From contig NZ_CP063813.1 of assembly GCF_015277815.1 (NCBI RefSeq), positions 3,224,001-3,288,000 on the forward strand: a DNA stretch of 64,000 nucleotides, read 5' to 3'. Below, piece by piece: positions 15,359 through 23,790 of this stretch. The notes under the pieces were generated by a model, which was not told the origin of the DNA, did no database searches, and saw only the letters and a list, made by a program, of their open reading frames with translations. The first letter of the stretch is position 1, and each line of letters begins with the position of its first letter. The DNA is from Microbacterium atlanticum. Its GTDB lineage: Bacteria; Actinomycetota; Actinomycetes; Actinomycetales; Microbacteriaceae. The position numbers were made by a program, and so were the translations under genes.

Positions 15359-17473
15359 TCAGGCCTCGCGCCAGACGCGCACGTCCCAGGGCCCGAGCGC
15401 GACCTCGGCACCGCCGGCGAGCTCGCCACTCCCGTCGAGGACGGATGCCGCGCCCCGCGCGAGCTCGACGGTGCGAGGCTCGGGCGACCAGTTGTGCACG
15501 ACCCACACCCGTCCGCGCGGGCCGGTGAGCGAGTGGGCGGTCACTGTGCTCGGGCGCCCGGCGAGGAGCGACGGCGTCCGCGGCGGACCGGCGGCGTCCG
15601 CGACCACCTGGGCCAGCAGCCCGCGGTCGAGGAGCGTGCCGACCATGGTGATCGCGCCTGCTCCGACCTCGCGCCGGGTCACCGCGGCCCACCGGCCGAA
15701 CAGCTCGTGGCGATACCCCAGCAGGACGTCGGCGTCCGAGGGCTCGAAGCCGTCGATCCAGCCGCGCGCCGTGCCCACCGGTTCGCCCTCGCGCACGACG
15801 TCGACCGGCGCGCCGAGCGCCGCGAACTCCCGGTATCCGACGCCCGCGGCCGCTCCGACGACGGCCGGAGCGAGCGTCGCCCGCATGCGTCCCTCGTCGT
15901 CGCCGAACCCGGTGCGCGGCCCGATGACGAGGCGGCCTCCGAGACGCGCGTATTCCACCAGCGTCTCGAGAGTGGGATCGGATGCCGCCACCAGCCCCGC
16001 CACGATCAGCACGGGGTACCGCCGCCGCAGCTCGTCGGCCTCGGGCAGCTGGCGCTCGTTCACGTGGCCGACCTGGAGCCCCGCGTCGACCGCGGCCCGG
16101 CCGAACGCGCCCACGATCCGCGCGTACGACGCCCGGTCGCCCTGCTCGCCGGCCGGCAGGCAAGGCTCGAACGCCATCATCCACTCGCTGTCGTGCGCGA
16201 AGACGAGGCCGACGTCGGCGTCGGGCTCGGCATCCGCCAGCCACTCCGCGGCCGCCGCGAACTGCCGGCCGATCCCCGCGATCTCCGTGTGGATCCGGCC
16301 GGGCTCGAGGTCGTGGCCGAGGATGCCGCCCCAGTGCACCTCCGCGCCCGAGTGGAGCGTGTGCCAGTGCCAGTACGACACCAGGCGCGCACCGCGGGCC
16401 ACGAGCAGCCACGCCGCCTGCGCGAGCTGGCCGTCGTAGGGCGGACGCGTCAGCCACGCGGGGCCGATCGACGCGGCTCCCGTCTCGGTGACGAGGAACG
16501 GGTCCTGCCGCGTGCCGCGCATGCGGTCGGCCATGAGCACGAGCTGCGGCACGTCGTCGGCGTACCACTGCCCTCCGGCCCCCTCGCGGTCGTGGTCGAG
16601 CGCGTCCTGCGGCAGGTAGTAGGCGTTGCCGCTGGCGATGTCGAGCAGTGCGCCGACGGCGACATCGTCCATCGCGGGCCGGTTGTACGCGATGCACGTC
16701 GTGAGGAACGTGGCGTCGTCGACGAGCTCCCGCACGATGCCGGCCTGCCAGCCGATGAAGTCCGCCGTGAGCTCGGCCTGGAACCGCCGCCATGCGAGGT
16801 CGTACGCCGGCGTCGTATTGCCGGAGGGAGCCCAGAGCTCGTCCCACGCGGCGATGCGGTGCGACCAGTAGGTCAGCCCCCACTCCCGGTTCAGCGTCTC
16901 GACGTCGCCGTAGCGGTCGGCGACCCATTCCCGGAACCGCTGGACGACCTCGGCGTTGTGGATGAGGTGGAGGCCGGCCTCGTTGTCGAGCTGCACGCCG
17001 ATGACGGCGGGGTGCCGCCCGTGACGGCCGACGACGGCGCGGATCACACGCTCGGCGTAGCGGCGGAAGAGCCCGGACGTGTAGTCGACCTCCTGCCGCT
17101 GGCCCCAGGCCACGGGAGAGCCGTCGCCGCGCACGACGGCGAGCTCGGGGTGCGCCCGCGACAGCCACGGCGGCACCGCATACGTGGGCGTGCCGAGGAT
17201 CACGCCGACGCCGTGGCGGTGGGCGGCCTCGAGGACCGGGGCCATCCACTCGAGGTCGAACTCGCCGTCCCGCGGCTCCCAGGACGACCACACCGACTCG
17301 CCGACGCGGATGCAGCTGACGCCGGCATCCGTCATCAGCCGCAGGTCGGTCTCCAGGCGCCCGGGGTCCGGCAGGTACTCGTTGTAGTACGCCGTGCCGA
17401 GGCGCGGCCCGTTCCGCCAGGCGCGGAGACGATCGGATGCCGCGCCTGCACCCATTGCGCTCGACTCCACCAT
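15359..17473 (-). CDS. GH42 beta-galactosidase
   Basis: A 704-residue GH42 enzyme without a signal peptide, so it acts on imported oligosaccharides. YYNEYLPDPGRLETDLRLM opens the barrel; acid/base Glu at about 163 in VQLDNEAGLH; nucleophile Glu at about 329 in LVTETGAAS; then a trimerisation domain (about 395-600) and a C-terminal beta domain with VVHNWSPEPRTVEL. GH42 enzymes act on beta-galactosides and some on alpha-L-arabinopyranosides. It is the last gene of a minus-strand operon after the apiosidase-like gene (5-base gap). The ATG at 17473 is chosen; the family starts shortly before RNGPRLGTAYYNEY. Confidence 0.88.
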   Translation of the reverse strand: MVESSAMGAGAASDRLRAWRNGPRLGTAYYNEYLPDPGRLETDLRLMTDAGVSCIRVGESVWSSWEPRDGEFDLEWMAPVLEAAHRHGVGVILGTPTYAVPPWLSRAHPELAVVRGDGSPVAWGQRQEVDYTSGLFRRYAERVIRAVVGRHGRHPAVIGVQLDNEAGLHLIHNAEVVQRFREWVADRYGDVETLNREWGLTYWSHRIAAWDELWAPSGNTTPAYDLAWRRFQAELTADFIGWQAGIVRELVDDATFLTTCIAYNRPAMDDVAVGALLDIASGNAYYLPQDALDHDREGAGGQWYADDVPQLVLMADRMRGTRQDPFLVTETGAASIGPAWLTRPPYDGQLAQAAWLLVARGARLVSYWHWHTLHSGAEVHWGGILGHDLEPGRIHTEIAGIGRQFAAAAEWLADAEPDADVGLVFAHDSEWMMAFEPCLPAGEQGDRASYARIVGAFGRAAVDAGLQVGHVNERQLPEADELRRRYPVLIVAGLVAASDPTLETLVEYARLGGRLVIGPRTGFGDDEGRMRATLAPAVVGAAAGVGYREFAALGAPVDVVREGEPVGTARGWIDGFEPSDADVLLGYRHELFGRWAAVTRREVGAGAITMVGTLLDRGLLAQVVADAAGPPRTPSLLAGRPSTVTAHSLTGPRGRVWVVHNWSPEPRTVELARGAASVLDGSGELAGGAEVALGPWDVRVWREA

Positions 17474-17478
17474 CGGGG

Positions 17479-18996
17479 TCAGGCCTCGATGCGGGTGATG
17501 CGCAGCGCCAGCGCCTCGCCCTCGGGCAGGTCCACGGCGGGCGACGTGCGGTCGTAGGCGTCGTTGCGCTGCACGTCGTCGAGCGTGAAGACGCCGTCCA
17601 CGGGGCTCACCGTCATGTTCCACGTGTCGATGACGTCGACCCGGAACCGGTCCCCCTCCTCCGGACGTTCCCCCGGGAAGCCGATCGGTAGGCGGAAGCT
17701 CCAGCTCGCCGGCGCGGAGCGGCCGAGGTACTGCACGTACAGGCGGCGCGGGATGCCGGCGACGTACGCGGGGTCGTCCCACTTGTCGATCGGGTCGAGG
17801 CCTGGGCCGTCGACTTCCTCGAGGAGGCGCCGGAGGAACGCGAGGCGTGCCGGCGAGTCGCCGATCAGCGGGCCGCCCTCGACCATGTGGAGGCTGCCCG
17901 ACGGCGTCACGAAGCTCTCGCCGTGGGAGGCGTAGGTGCCGGCGACGGTCGCGACCCAGAACTGGTGCACCAGCTGCTCGGCGTCGAGGTGGCCCCACCG
18001 GTCGGGGATGTCGCCCTCGTACTTGATCTCGTCGAGCACGACGGGCTTGCCGTAGACATCGCGGTACAGGTTGGCGCGGCCGAAGTCCGTGGTGACCGAT
18101 CCGTTCTGGATCGACGCGTGGGTCACCCACGGCTGGTTGTTGTCGTAGAGCTCGATCCAGTTGTGGATCGAGCGCAGGTGGTCGTACGGGTCGATCTTCG
18201 CCAGGAGCGCGCCGGTCCGATCCCACCGGTCGTCGGGTCGCTCGAGTTGGTCGAACTCGTTGCACAGCGACCACCAGACGTGCGGGTACGCGGCCAGCCG
18301 CGCGACGAGGTAGCGGAGGTAGACCGCGTCCTCCTCCTCGGTCAGCTCGTTCAGCCCGAACTGACCGCGGTCGTAGGCGTTGTAGATGAGCACGTCCGCC
18401 TGGATGCCGCGCTCCCCGAGCACCTCGACCGCGCGGTCCAGCCGCTGGAAGAACTCCGGCACCGGGCGGGTGACGTCCCAACGTCCGTCCGTCTTCTCGA
18501 ATGGCATGAGGGCCGGGACGTGCTCGATGTAGCCGCCGCCCTGGGGGAACACCATGAACCGGAGCTTGTTGAAGCCCGCCTCGGCGATCGCGCCGACCGT
18601 CGACGAGAACAGCGGCTCGTCCTGGTGGAGCCAGTTGTACGCCGTGGCCCCCACGGGCCGGAACGGCGTGCCGTCGGCGTGGGCGAAGTGGAAGCGATGA
18701 GCGACCCGCACCGGGCCGCGGTCATCCCCGGCGGTGACGTCGAACGAGCCGGACCGTCCGTCGAGCGCAGGGTCGCCGCTCTCGGTCCGCCACGTCCACT
18801 CGCCCGCCAGGTCGGGGGCGAACCGGACGCGATAGGTGGTGTCGCCGTCCCAGAAGCCCGGCACGACGCGCTCCTCGCCCGAAGGAGCGTGCTGGGCGTG
18901 CAGCGTGAGCGGCGTGCGGTCGGCGGGGATGACTTCCGCGCCCTCGAACGTCAGCTCGGTCGGTCGGTACAGCGCGTTCGGCTGCGGGTGGGACAC
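17479..18996 (-). CDS. Apiosidase-like glycoside hydrolase (DUF5060/DUF4038, GH140-like)
   Basis: A 505-residue cytoplasmic protein with three parts: a DUF5060 beta-sandwich (about 8-90, VPGFWDGDTTYRVRFAPDLAGEWTWRT), a DUF4038 TIM barrel (about 100-410, FRPVGATAYNWLHQ, AEAGFNKLRFMVFPQGG, SLCNEFDQ, VVLDEIKYEGDI) and a C-terminal beta domain. Candidate catalytic acids are Glu in CNEFD and Glu in LDEIKYEG. The DUF4038 family includes the GH140 apiosidase of Bacteroides that removes apiose-linked chains from rhamnogalacturonan II. Given the apionate operon 4 kb away, apioside hydrolysis is the leading idea; activity on another pentoside remains possible. GTG start with GGAG 8 bases upstream. Confidence 0.75.
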   Translation of the reverse strand: MSHPQPNALYRPTELTFEGAEVIPADRTPLTLHAQHAPSGEERVVPGFWDGDTTYRVRFAPDLAGEWTWRTESGDPALDGRSGSFDVTAGDDRGPVRVAHRFHFAHADGTPFRPVGATAYNWLHQDEPLFSSTVGAIAEAGFNKLRFMVFPQGGGYIEHVPALMPFEKTDGRWDVTRPVPEFFQRLDRAVEVLGERGIQADVLIYNAYDRGQFGLNELTEEEDAVYLRYLVARLAAYPHVWWSLCNEFDQLERPDDRWDRTGALLAKIDPYDHLRSIHNWIELYDNNQPWVTHASIQNGSVTTDFGRANLYRDVYGKPVVLDEIKYEGDIPDRWGHLDAEQLVHQFWVATVAGTYASHGESFVTPSGSLHMVEGGPLIGDSPARLAFLRRLLEEVDGPGLDPIDKWDDPAYVAGIPRRLYVQYLGRSAPASWSFRLPIGFPGERPEEGDRFRVDVIDTWNMTVSPVDGVFTLDDVQRNDAYDRTSPAVDLPEGEALALRITRIEA

Positions 18997-19033
18997 GGGA
19001 TTCTCCTTCGATTGCGTATCCGGGCGGTACTGC

Positions 19034-20065
19034 TCAGGCGGGCGAGCGGCGCGAGCTCTGGCGCACGGTCAGCTCCGGCTCGAAGACGCGCTGCGCCACC
19101 GTGCCGTGCTCGATCGCGTCGAAGAGCAGGTCGACCGCCGTCGCGCCGAAGTCGGCGTGCTGCGCGCGCACGCTGGTCAGCGGGATGAGCGACGCTTCGG
19201 CGAACTCGTTGTCGTCGTACCCGACGACGGCGATGTCGCGCGGCACCGCGACACCGCCGGCGATGAGCGCCTGCAGCACGCCGAGGGCGAGCACGTCGTT
19301 GGCGGCGAACACGCCGTCGGGCCGGTCGGCCGCCGGTCGCGCGGCGAGTGCGGCGCCGATCGCCCGGCCGGCGGCGATCGACCGCTCGGTCACCTCGACG
19401 ACCTCGACGACACCGTCGGCCGCTCTCTCGACGGCCTGCCGCGCGCCGTCGAGCCGATCCGCCACCTGCTGCACTGGCAGCGGCCCGCCGACGAAGGCCA
19501 GGCGGCGGCATCCGTTCGCCAGCAGGTGCTCTGCCGCCTGGCGCCCGCCCGACACGTCGTCGATCGAGATGGAGGGCTGGCGCTCATCGCAGGCGCGTCG
19601 ACCGACCAGGACCGACGGCGTGCCGCGCTCGCGCATGGCCGCCAGGCGGGTCTCGATCGGCTCGAAGGACGACACGAGCAGGCCGCGGACCTGGCGCTGC
19701 TCGAACGCCTCGAGGTAGGCGTCCTCCCGCTTGCGGTCGCCGTGGGAGTGCGCGAAGAAGACGGTGAGACCGAGCCGCTCGGCGCGGTACTCGACCTCCT
19801 GGGCGATCTCGCTGAAGTGGGGGTTGCTGACGTCGGGCGACAGGTAGCCGATGAGGGTGCTGACACCCAGTCGCAGCTGCCGGCCGGCGATGGAGGGGAC
19901 GAAGCCCAGCTCGTCGATCGCGATCGCGATCCGTCGCGCCCGCTCCGCCGACACGCGGTCGGGATGATTGAGGTACGCCGACACGGTGCCGACGGCCACG
20001 CCGGCGCGGGCCGCCACCTGGCGGATGCCGGGCCGGTGTCCTGCTCGCTCCTCGGTCGCCGCCAC
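19034..20065 (-). CDS. LacI-family repressor of the glycosidase block
   Basis: A 343-residue LacI regulator. The helix-turn-helix is IRQVAARAGVAVGTVSAYLNHPDRVS (about 13-38, in the family pattern with the hinge helix IAGRQLRLGVS), followed by a periplasmic-binding-protein-like domain (SIDDVSGGRQAAEHLL; FAANDVLALGVLQAL; VVGYDDNEFAE). The DNA contains two copies of the matching palindrome TGAAACGTTTCG between the epimerase and rhamnosidase genes. A GTG at 20065, one base after the epimerase stop, is used. It should repress this operon and the divergent rhamnosidase gene until a sugar from the plant polymer binds. Confidence 0.9.
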   Translation of the reverse strand: MAATEERAGHRPGIRQVAARAGVAVGTVSAYLNHPDRVSAERARRIAIAIDELGFVPSIAGRQLRLGVSTLIGYLSPDVSNPHFSEIAQEVEYRAERLGLTVFFAHSHGDRKREDAYLEAFEQRQVRGLLVSSFEPIETRLAAMRERGTPSVLVGRRACDERQPSISIDDVSGGRQAAEHLLANGCRRLAFVGGPLPVQQVADRLDGARQAVERAADGVVEVVEVTERSIAAGRAIGAALAARPAADRPDGVFAANDVLALGVLQALIAGGVAVPRDIAVVGYDDNEFAEASLIPLTSVRAQHADFGATAVDLLFDAIEHGTVAQRVFEPELTVRQSSRRSPA

Positions 20066-20066
20066 G

Positions 20067-20897
20067 TCAGCGCCAGTCGTGCTCGGCGGCGAAGCCGAGG
20101 CGTTCGCGGATCTTGCGGGTCGACATGAGCGACTCGAACTCGCCGAGGTCGTCGGCCACCGGCGTGCCGGGGAACCACCGCTGCGCGACCTCGCGCGACG
20201 GGGCCGCGTTCCCCGACTCGGGCGCCGCGACGTTGTACACCTCGAACCCCGGCTGCGCGGCCGCGAGCGCGAGGGAGACGGCGAGCGCGCCATCGCGCGA
20301 GTCCACCCACGAGCCCAGCAGGTCGCGGCGGTAGCCGGGCTCGGCGGCACGGGCGAAGGTGCCGTACTCGTCGGCGGCGACGACGTTCGTGAAGCGCAGC
20401 GCGGTGATCGAGGTCTCGGGTGCCCAGTGGACGAGCTGCGCGGCGATCGCCTCCTCGGCGACCTTGCCGAGCCCGTAGGTGTTGTTCGCGCTGGTGTACG
20501 TCTCGTCTACCGGCAGCGAGGGCGGGGCGTCGTCGAACGGGAATCCCATCGCCGTGATGCTCGAGGCGAGCACGACGGTGCGGATGGAGGCGCGGTGGGC
20601 CGCGAACAGCGCGTTGAACGACACCGCGACGTTGTTGTGGAAGGTCGCGGCATCCGGGACGAGTCCGTTGACAGGGATGGCGGCCAGGTGCACGAGCGCG
20701 TCCAGGCCGTCGTGACGCGCGGTCACCGACAGGAACGCGTCGAGCGTCTGGCCGAAGTCCGTGAGGTCGACGCGGGTGAAGCCGGGACCGGGAGTGCCGG
20801 TCAGGTCGAAGCCGATGACGTCGTGGCCGTCGGCGCGCAGCCGCTCCACCGTCGCCCGGCCGAGCTTGCCCCCGCTCCCGGTGACGCCGATCTGCAT
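20067..20897 (-). CDS. NAD-dependent epimerase/dehydratase family protein (uronate dehydrogenase-like)
   Basis: A 276-residue extended SDR: VTGSGGKLGRATVERL at the N-terminus, DLTDFGQTL, LVHLAAIPVNGLVPDAATFHNN, the catalytic region ASSITAMGFPFDDAPP and YxxxK in NTYGLGKVAEEA. The LAAIP and TYGxxK pattern and size fit NAD-dependent sugar dehydrogenases such as uronate dehydrogenase and related epimerases. It is the first gene of the minus-strand operon with the LacI regulator, apiosidase-like and GH42 genes. The ATG at 20897 has GAGGAGG 7 bases upstream. A role in oxidising a released uronic acid or aldose is plausible, not shown. Confidence 0.75.
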   Translation of the reverse strand: MQIGVTGSGGKLGRATVERLRADGHDVIGFDLTGTPGPGFTRVDLTDFGQTLDAFLSVTARHDGLDALVHLAAIPVNGLVPDAATFHNNVAVSFNALFAAHRASIRTVVLASSITAMGFPFDDAPPSLPVDETYTSANNTYGLGKVAEEAIAAQLVHWAPETSITALRFTNVVAADEYGTFARAAEPGYRRDLLGSWVDSRDGALAVSLALAAAQPGFEVYNVAAPESGNAAPSREVAQRWFPGTPVADDLGEFESLMSTRKIRERLGFAAEHDWR

Positions 20898-20930
20898 GCC
20901 GTACCTCCTCGTCCGACACCTCGCGAAACT

Positions 20931-20987
20931 TGAAACGTTTCGTTTTCGATGCGACACTCACTGTACACGCTAAATGAAACGTTTCGG
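20931..20987. promoter_or_regulatory. Two LacI-type operators between epimerase and rhamnosidase genes
   Basis: TGAAACGTTTCG occurs at 20931-20942 and ATGAAACGTTTCGG at 20974-20987, 43 bases apart (about four helical turns). Both are palindromic around ACGT, the usual LacI-family form. They lie in the 110-base divergent promoter region and likely serve both the epimerase-LacI-apiosidase-GH42 operon and the rhamnosidase gene. Confidence 0.85.
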
Positions 20988-21007
20988 AGTACTGAGAGAG
21001 GACACCG

Positions 21008-23602
21008 ATGTCCGTCACCGTCGAGGCTCCCCGCATCGAACACCACCGCGAGCCGCTCGGCATCGGAGAGCGGATGCCGCGACTCTCGTGGCGCGTCGCC
21101 TCCGCACCGTCGGGCTGGCGCCAGGCCGCCTACCGCGTGGAGCTCGAGCAGCGCGGCGCCGCGACCTCGTTCGAGGTGCAGAGCCCCGACCAGGTGCTGG
21201 TGGCCTGGCCCGGCGAGCCCCTGCAGTCCCGCGAACGGGTCACCGTGCGCATCGCCGTGCGCGGAGCCGACGACGCGTGGTCCGAGGCATCCGCCCCCAC
21301 CTCCCTGGAGGCGGGGCTCCTCGAGCCCGGGGATTGGACCGCACGCCCCGTCGGCGCCACGCGCAACGAGAACCCCAACACCGACGACCGGCGGCCGTCC
21401 CTCGTGCGCCGGGGCTTCGAGGCGCGAGAGGGCGTTGTGCGGGCACGGCTGTACGCGACGGCGCACGGCGTCTACGAGGCTGAGCTCAACGGCGAGCGCG
21501 TGGGCGACGACACGCTCTCTCCCGGGTGGACGGTCTACGGCACGCGGCTGCGGTACTACACGTACGACGTGACCGCACTCGTGCGCCCCGGCCACAACGC
21601 CATCGGCGCGTGGCTGGGCGACGGCTGGTATCGCGGCCGCCTCGGCTGGCGCGGCGGGTTCCGCAACGTCTACGGGTACGACCAGTCCTTCCTCGGACAG
21701 CTGGAGCTGACGTACGCCGACGGGACCCGCGAGGTGATCGCCACCGACCACTCGTGGCGGTCGGCGCCGAGCCCGATCCTGCAGAGCGGCATCTACGACG
21801 GCGAGGACTACGACGCGCGCGAGGAGCAGCCCGGGTGGTCCGCACCCGCGTTCGACGACTCCGCGTGGGAGGGCGTGCAGGAGCGCCACCGCGACCCGGC
21901 CACGCTCGTCGCCCCCACCGCGCCCCCGGTGCGGGCCACCGAGGAGCTGCGTCCCGTCGAGGTGCTCACGGGTCCGAGCGGCTCGCGCATCCTCGACTTC
22001 GGCCAGAACCTGGTCGGGCGGGTGCGGATCCGCGTGTCGGGCCCCGCGGGAGCGACCGTGACGCTGCGTACCGCCGAGGTCATGCAGGACGGCGAGATCT
22101 ACACCCGGCCGCTGCGCGCGGCGCGCGCGGCCGACAGCTACACTTTCGCCGGCCGTGACGCCGAGGAATGGGAGCCGCGGTTCACTTTCCATGGGTTCCG
22201 CTATGTCGAGGTCGGGGGATGGCCGGGAGATCTGGATGCCGATGCCGCCGCGGGCGCCCTGGTGGCGCGGGTCTACCACACCGATCTCGAGCGCACCGGC
22301 TGGTTCGAGTCCTCTGATCCGGCGCTGAACCGCCTGCACGAGAACGTCGTGTGGGGGATGCGCGGCAACTTCGTCGACATCCCCACGGACTGCCCGCAGC
22401 GCGACGAGCGGATCGGCTGGACGGGCGACATCCAGGTGTTCGGCCCGACCGCCTCGACGCTGTTCGACGTGTCGGGCATGCTCTCGGGCTGGCTGCGGGA
22501 CGTCGCCATCGAGCAGCTTCCCGACGGGACCGTCCCGTGGTACGTCCCGGTGATCCCCGCCGTCGACAAGTGGACGCCGATGCGGCCGGGGGCTGCCTGG
22601 GGCGATGTGGCAACGTTGCTGCCGTGGACGCTGTACGAGCGCTTCGGCGACGTCGCGGTGCTCGAGGCGCAGTTCGACAGCGCCCGCCGGTGGGTGGATC
22701 TGCTCGAGCGGCTCGCCGGCCCGTCCCGCCTGTGGGACACCGGCTTCCAGCTCGGGGACTGGCTCGACCCGGCCGCGCCGCCGCACGATCCCGCCGACGC
22801 CCGCACCGACCGGTACCTCGTGGCGACCGCCTACTTCGCCAAGTCGGCACGCACGGTCGCCCGCATGGCCGACGTGCTCGGGCTCGCCGAGGAGCGGACG
22901 CACTACGACGCGCTCGCCGGCGAGGTCGTCGCCGCGTTCGCCGAGGCGTACGTGAACGACGACGGCACCATGACCAGCGACGCGCAGACGGCGTACGCGC
23001 TCGGGCTGCGATTCGACCTCATCACCGACCCGGGGCGGAGGGATGCCGCGGCCGCCCGTCTCGCGCAGCTCGTGCACGAGGCGGGGAACCGCATCTCGAC
23101 CGGCTTCGTCGGCACGCCCCTGGTCTCGGATGCGCTGAGCTCGGGCGGGCAGGTGGAGACGGCGTACGACCTGATCCTCGAGCGCGAGTGCCCCTCGTGG
23201 CTGTACCAGGTCGAGCAGGGGGCGACGACGGTGTGGGAGCGGTGGGACTCGCTGCTGCCGGACGGAACGGTCAACCCGGGCCAGATGACGTCCTTCAACC
23301 ACTACGCCCTGGGTGCGGTCGCCGACTGGATGCACCGCGTCATCGCCGGCCTCGCGCCGGATGCCCCGGGCTACCGCCGCATCCGCTTCGCACCCCGGCC
23401 CGGCGGCGGACTCACGTCGGCCTCGGCGCGCCAGCTCACCGCGTACGGCGAGGCGGCGATCGCCTGGCGCATGGCCGACGGGCGCCTGCACGTCGAGGCG
23501 ACGGTGCCGATCGGCGCCGAGGCCGTGCTCGACCTGGCCGGCGCCCGCGAGGAGACGCTTCCGCCCGGCACGCACACCCGCGACGTCGCCCAGACCGCCT
23601 GA
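21008..23602 (+). CDS. GH78 alpha-L-rhamnosidase
   Basis: An 864-residue intracellular GH78 enzyme. Order: N-terminal beta domains (about 1-330), a concanavalin-like rhamnosidase segment with FHGFRYVEVGGWPGDL, the (alpha/alpha)6 barrel starting GMRGNFVDIPTDCPQRDERIGWTGD (acidic residues of the catalytic centre), the second catalytic region GATTVWERWDSLLPDG at about 740, and the C-terminal beta domain (YRRIRFAPRPGGGLTSA). It removes terminal alpha-L-rhamnose from pectin fragments or plant glycosides; the rhamnose is then used by the pathway at 43281-49488. Controlled by the two TGAAACGTTTCG operators immediately upstream; GAGAGAGGAC precedes the ATG. Confidence 0.92.
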   Translation: MSVTVEAPRIEHHREPLGIGERMPRLSWRVASAPSGWRQAAYRVELEQRGAATSFEVQSPDQVLVAWPGEPLQSRERVTVRIAVRGADDAWSEASAPTSLEAGLLEPGDWTARPVGATRNENPNTDDRRPSLVRRGFEAREGVVRARLYATAHGVYEAELNGERVGDDTLSPGWTVYGTRLRYYTYDVTALVRPGHNAIGAWLGDGWYRGRLGWRGGFRNVYGYDQSFLGQLELTYADGTREVIATDHSWRSAPSPILQSGIYDGEDYDAREEQPGWSAPAFDDSAWEGVQERHRDPATLVAPTAPPVRATEELRPVEVLTGPSGSRILDFGQNLVGRVRIRVSGPAGATVTLRTAEVMQDGEIYTRPLRAARAADSYTFAGRDAEEWEPRFTFHGFRYVEVGGWPGDLDADAAAGALVARVYHTDLERTGWFESSDPALNRLHENVVWGMRGNFVDIPTDCPQRDERIGWTGDIQVFGPTASTLFDVSGMLSGWLRDVAIEQLPDGTVPWYVPVIPAVDKWTPMRPGAAWGDVATLLPWTLYERFGDVAVLEAQFDSARRWVDLLERLAGPSRLWDTGFQLGDWLDPAAPPHDPADARTDRYLVATAYFAKSARTVARMADVLGLAEERTHYDALAGEVVAAFAEAYVNDDGTMTSDAQTAYALGLRFDLITDPGRRDAAAARLAQLVHEAGNRISTGFVGTPLVSDALSSGGQVETAYDLILERECPSWLYQVEQGATTVWERWDSLLPDGTVNPGQMTSFNHYALGAVADWMHRVIAGLAPDAPGYRRIRFAPRPGGGLTSASARQLTAYGEAAIAWRMADGRLHVEATVPIGAEAVLDLAGAREETLPPGTHTRDVAQTA

Positions 23603-23607
23603 CCCTC

Positions 23608-23624
23608 CGGGACGCCCCGTCCCG
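23608..23624 (+). terminator. Hairpin after the rhamnosidase gene
   Basis: CGGGACG-CCC-CGTCCCG, a perfect 7-bp stem with a 3-base loop, starts six bases after the rhamnosidase stop. No T-run follows, as is common in high-GC actinobacteria. Confidence 0.55.
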
Positions 23625-23634
23625 AGGCGGGCCT

Positions 23635-23690
23635 GAGTCGCCAAGACACGCCGTACACCGCATCCTCGCCCGGCGCGTCTTGGCGATTCG
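23635..23690. repeat. Imperfect inverted repeat, copy 1 of a dispersed element
   Basis: Arms GAGTCGCCAAGACACGCCG (23635-23653) and CGGCGCGTCTTGGCGATTCG (23671-23690) pair with a few mismatches around a 17-base spacer. A second element with nearly the same arms lies at 45825-45883. It may act as a bidirectional terminator or be a REP-like palindrome. Confidence 0.65.
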
Positions 23691-23753
23691 CATGCGCGTG
23701 CTGCGTGGACGAATGTCTAGCGTTCTGCGCAGATAGTGAATATCCTTTCGTTA

Positions 23754-23774
23754 GCGAATCGTCAATCGATTCGC
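23754..23774. promoter_or_regulatory. Palindromic operator before the SorC-family gene
   Basis: GCGAATCG-TCAAT-CGATTCGC is a perfect 8-bp inverted repeat with a 5-base spacer, 17 bases before the GTG start. It is probably the binding site of the SorC-family regulator itself. Confidence 0.65.
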
Positions 23775-23790
23775 CACGATCGGAGACGCC

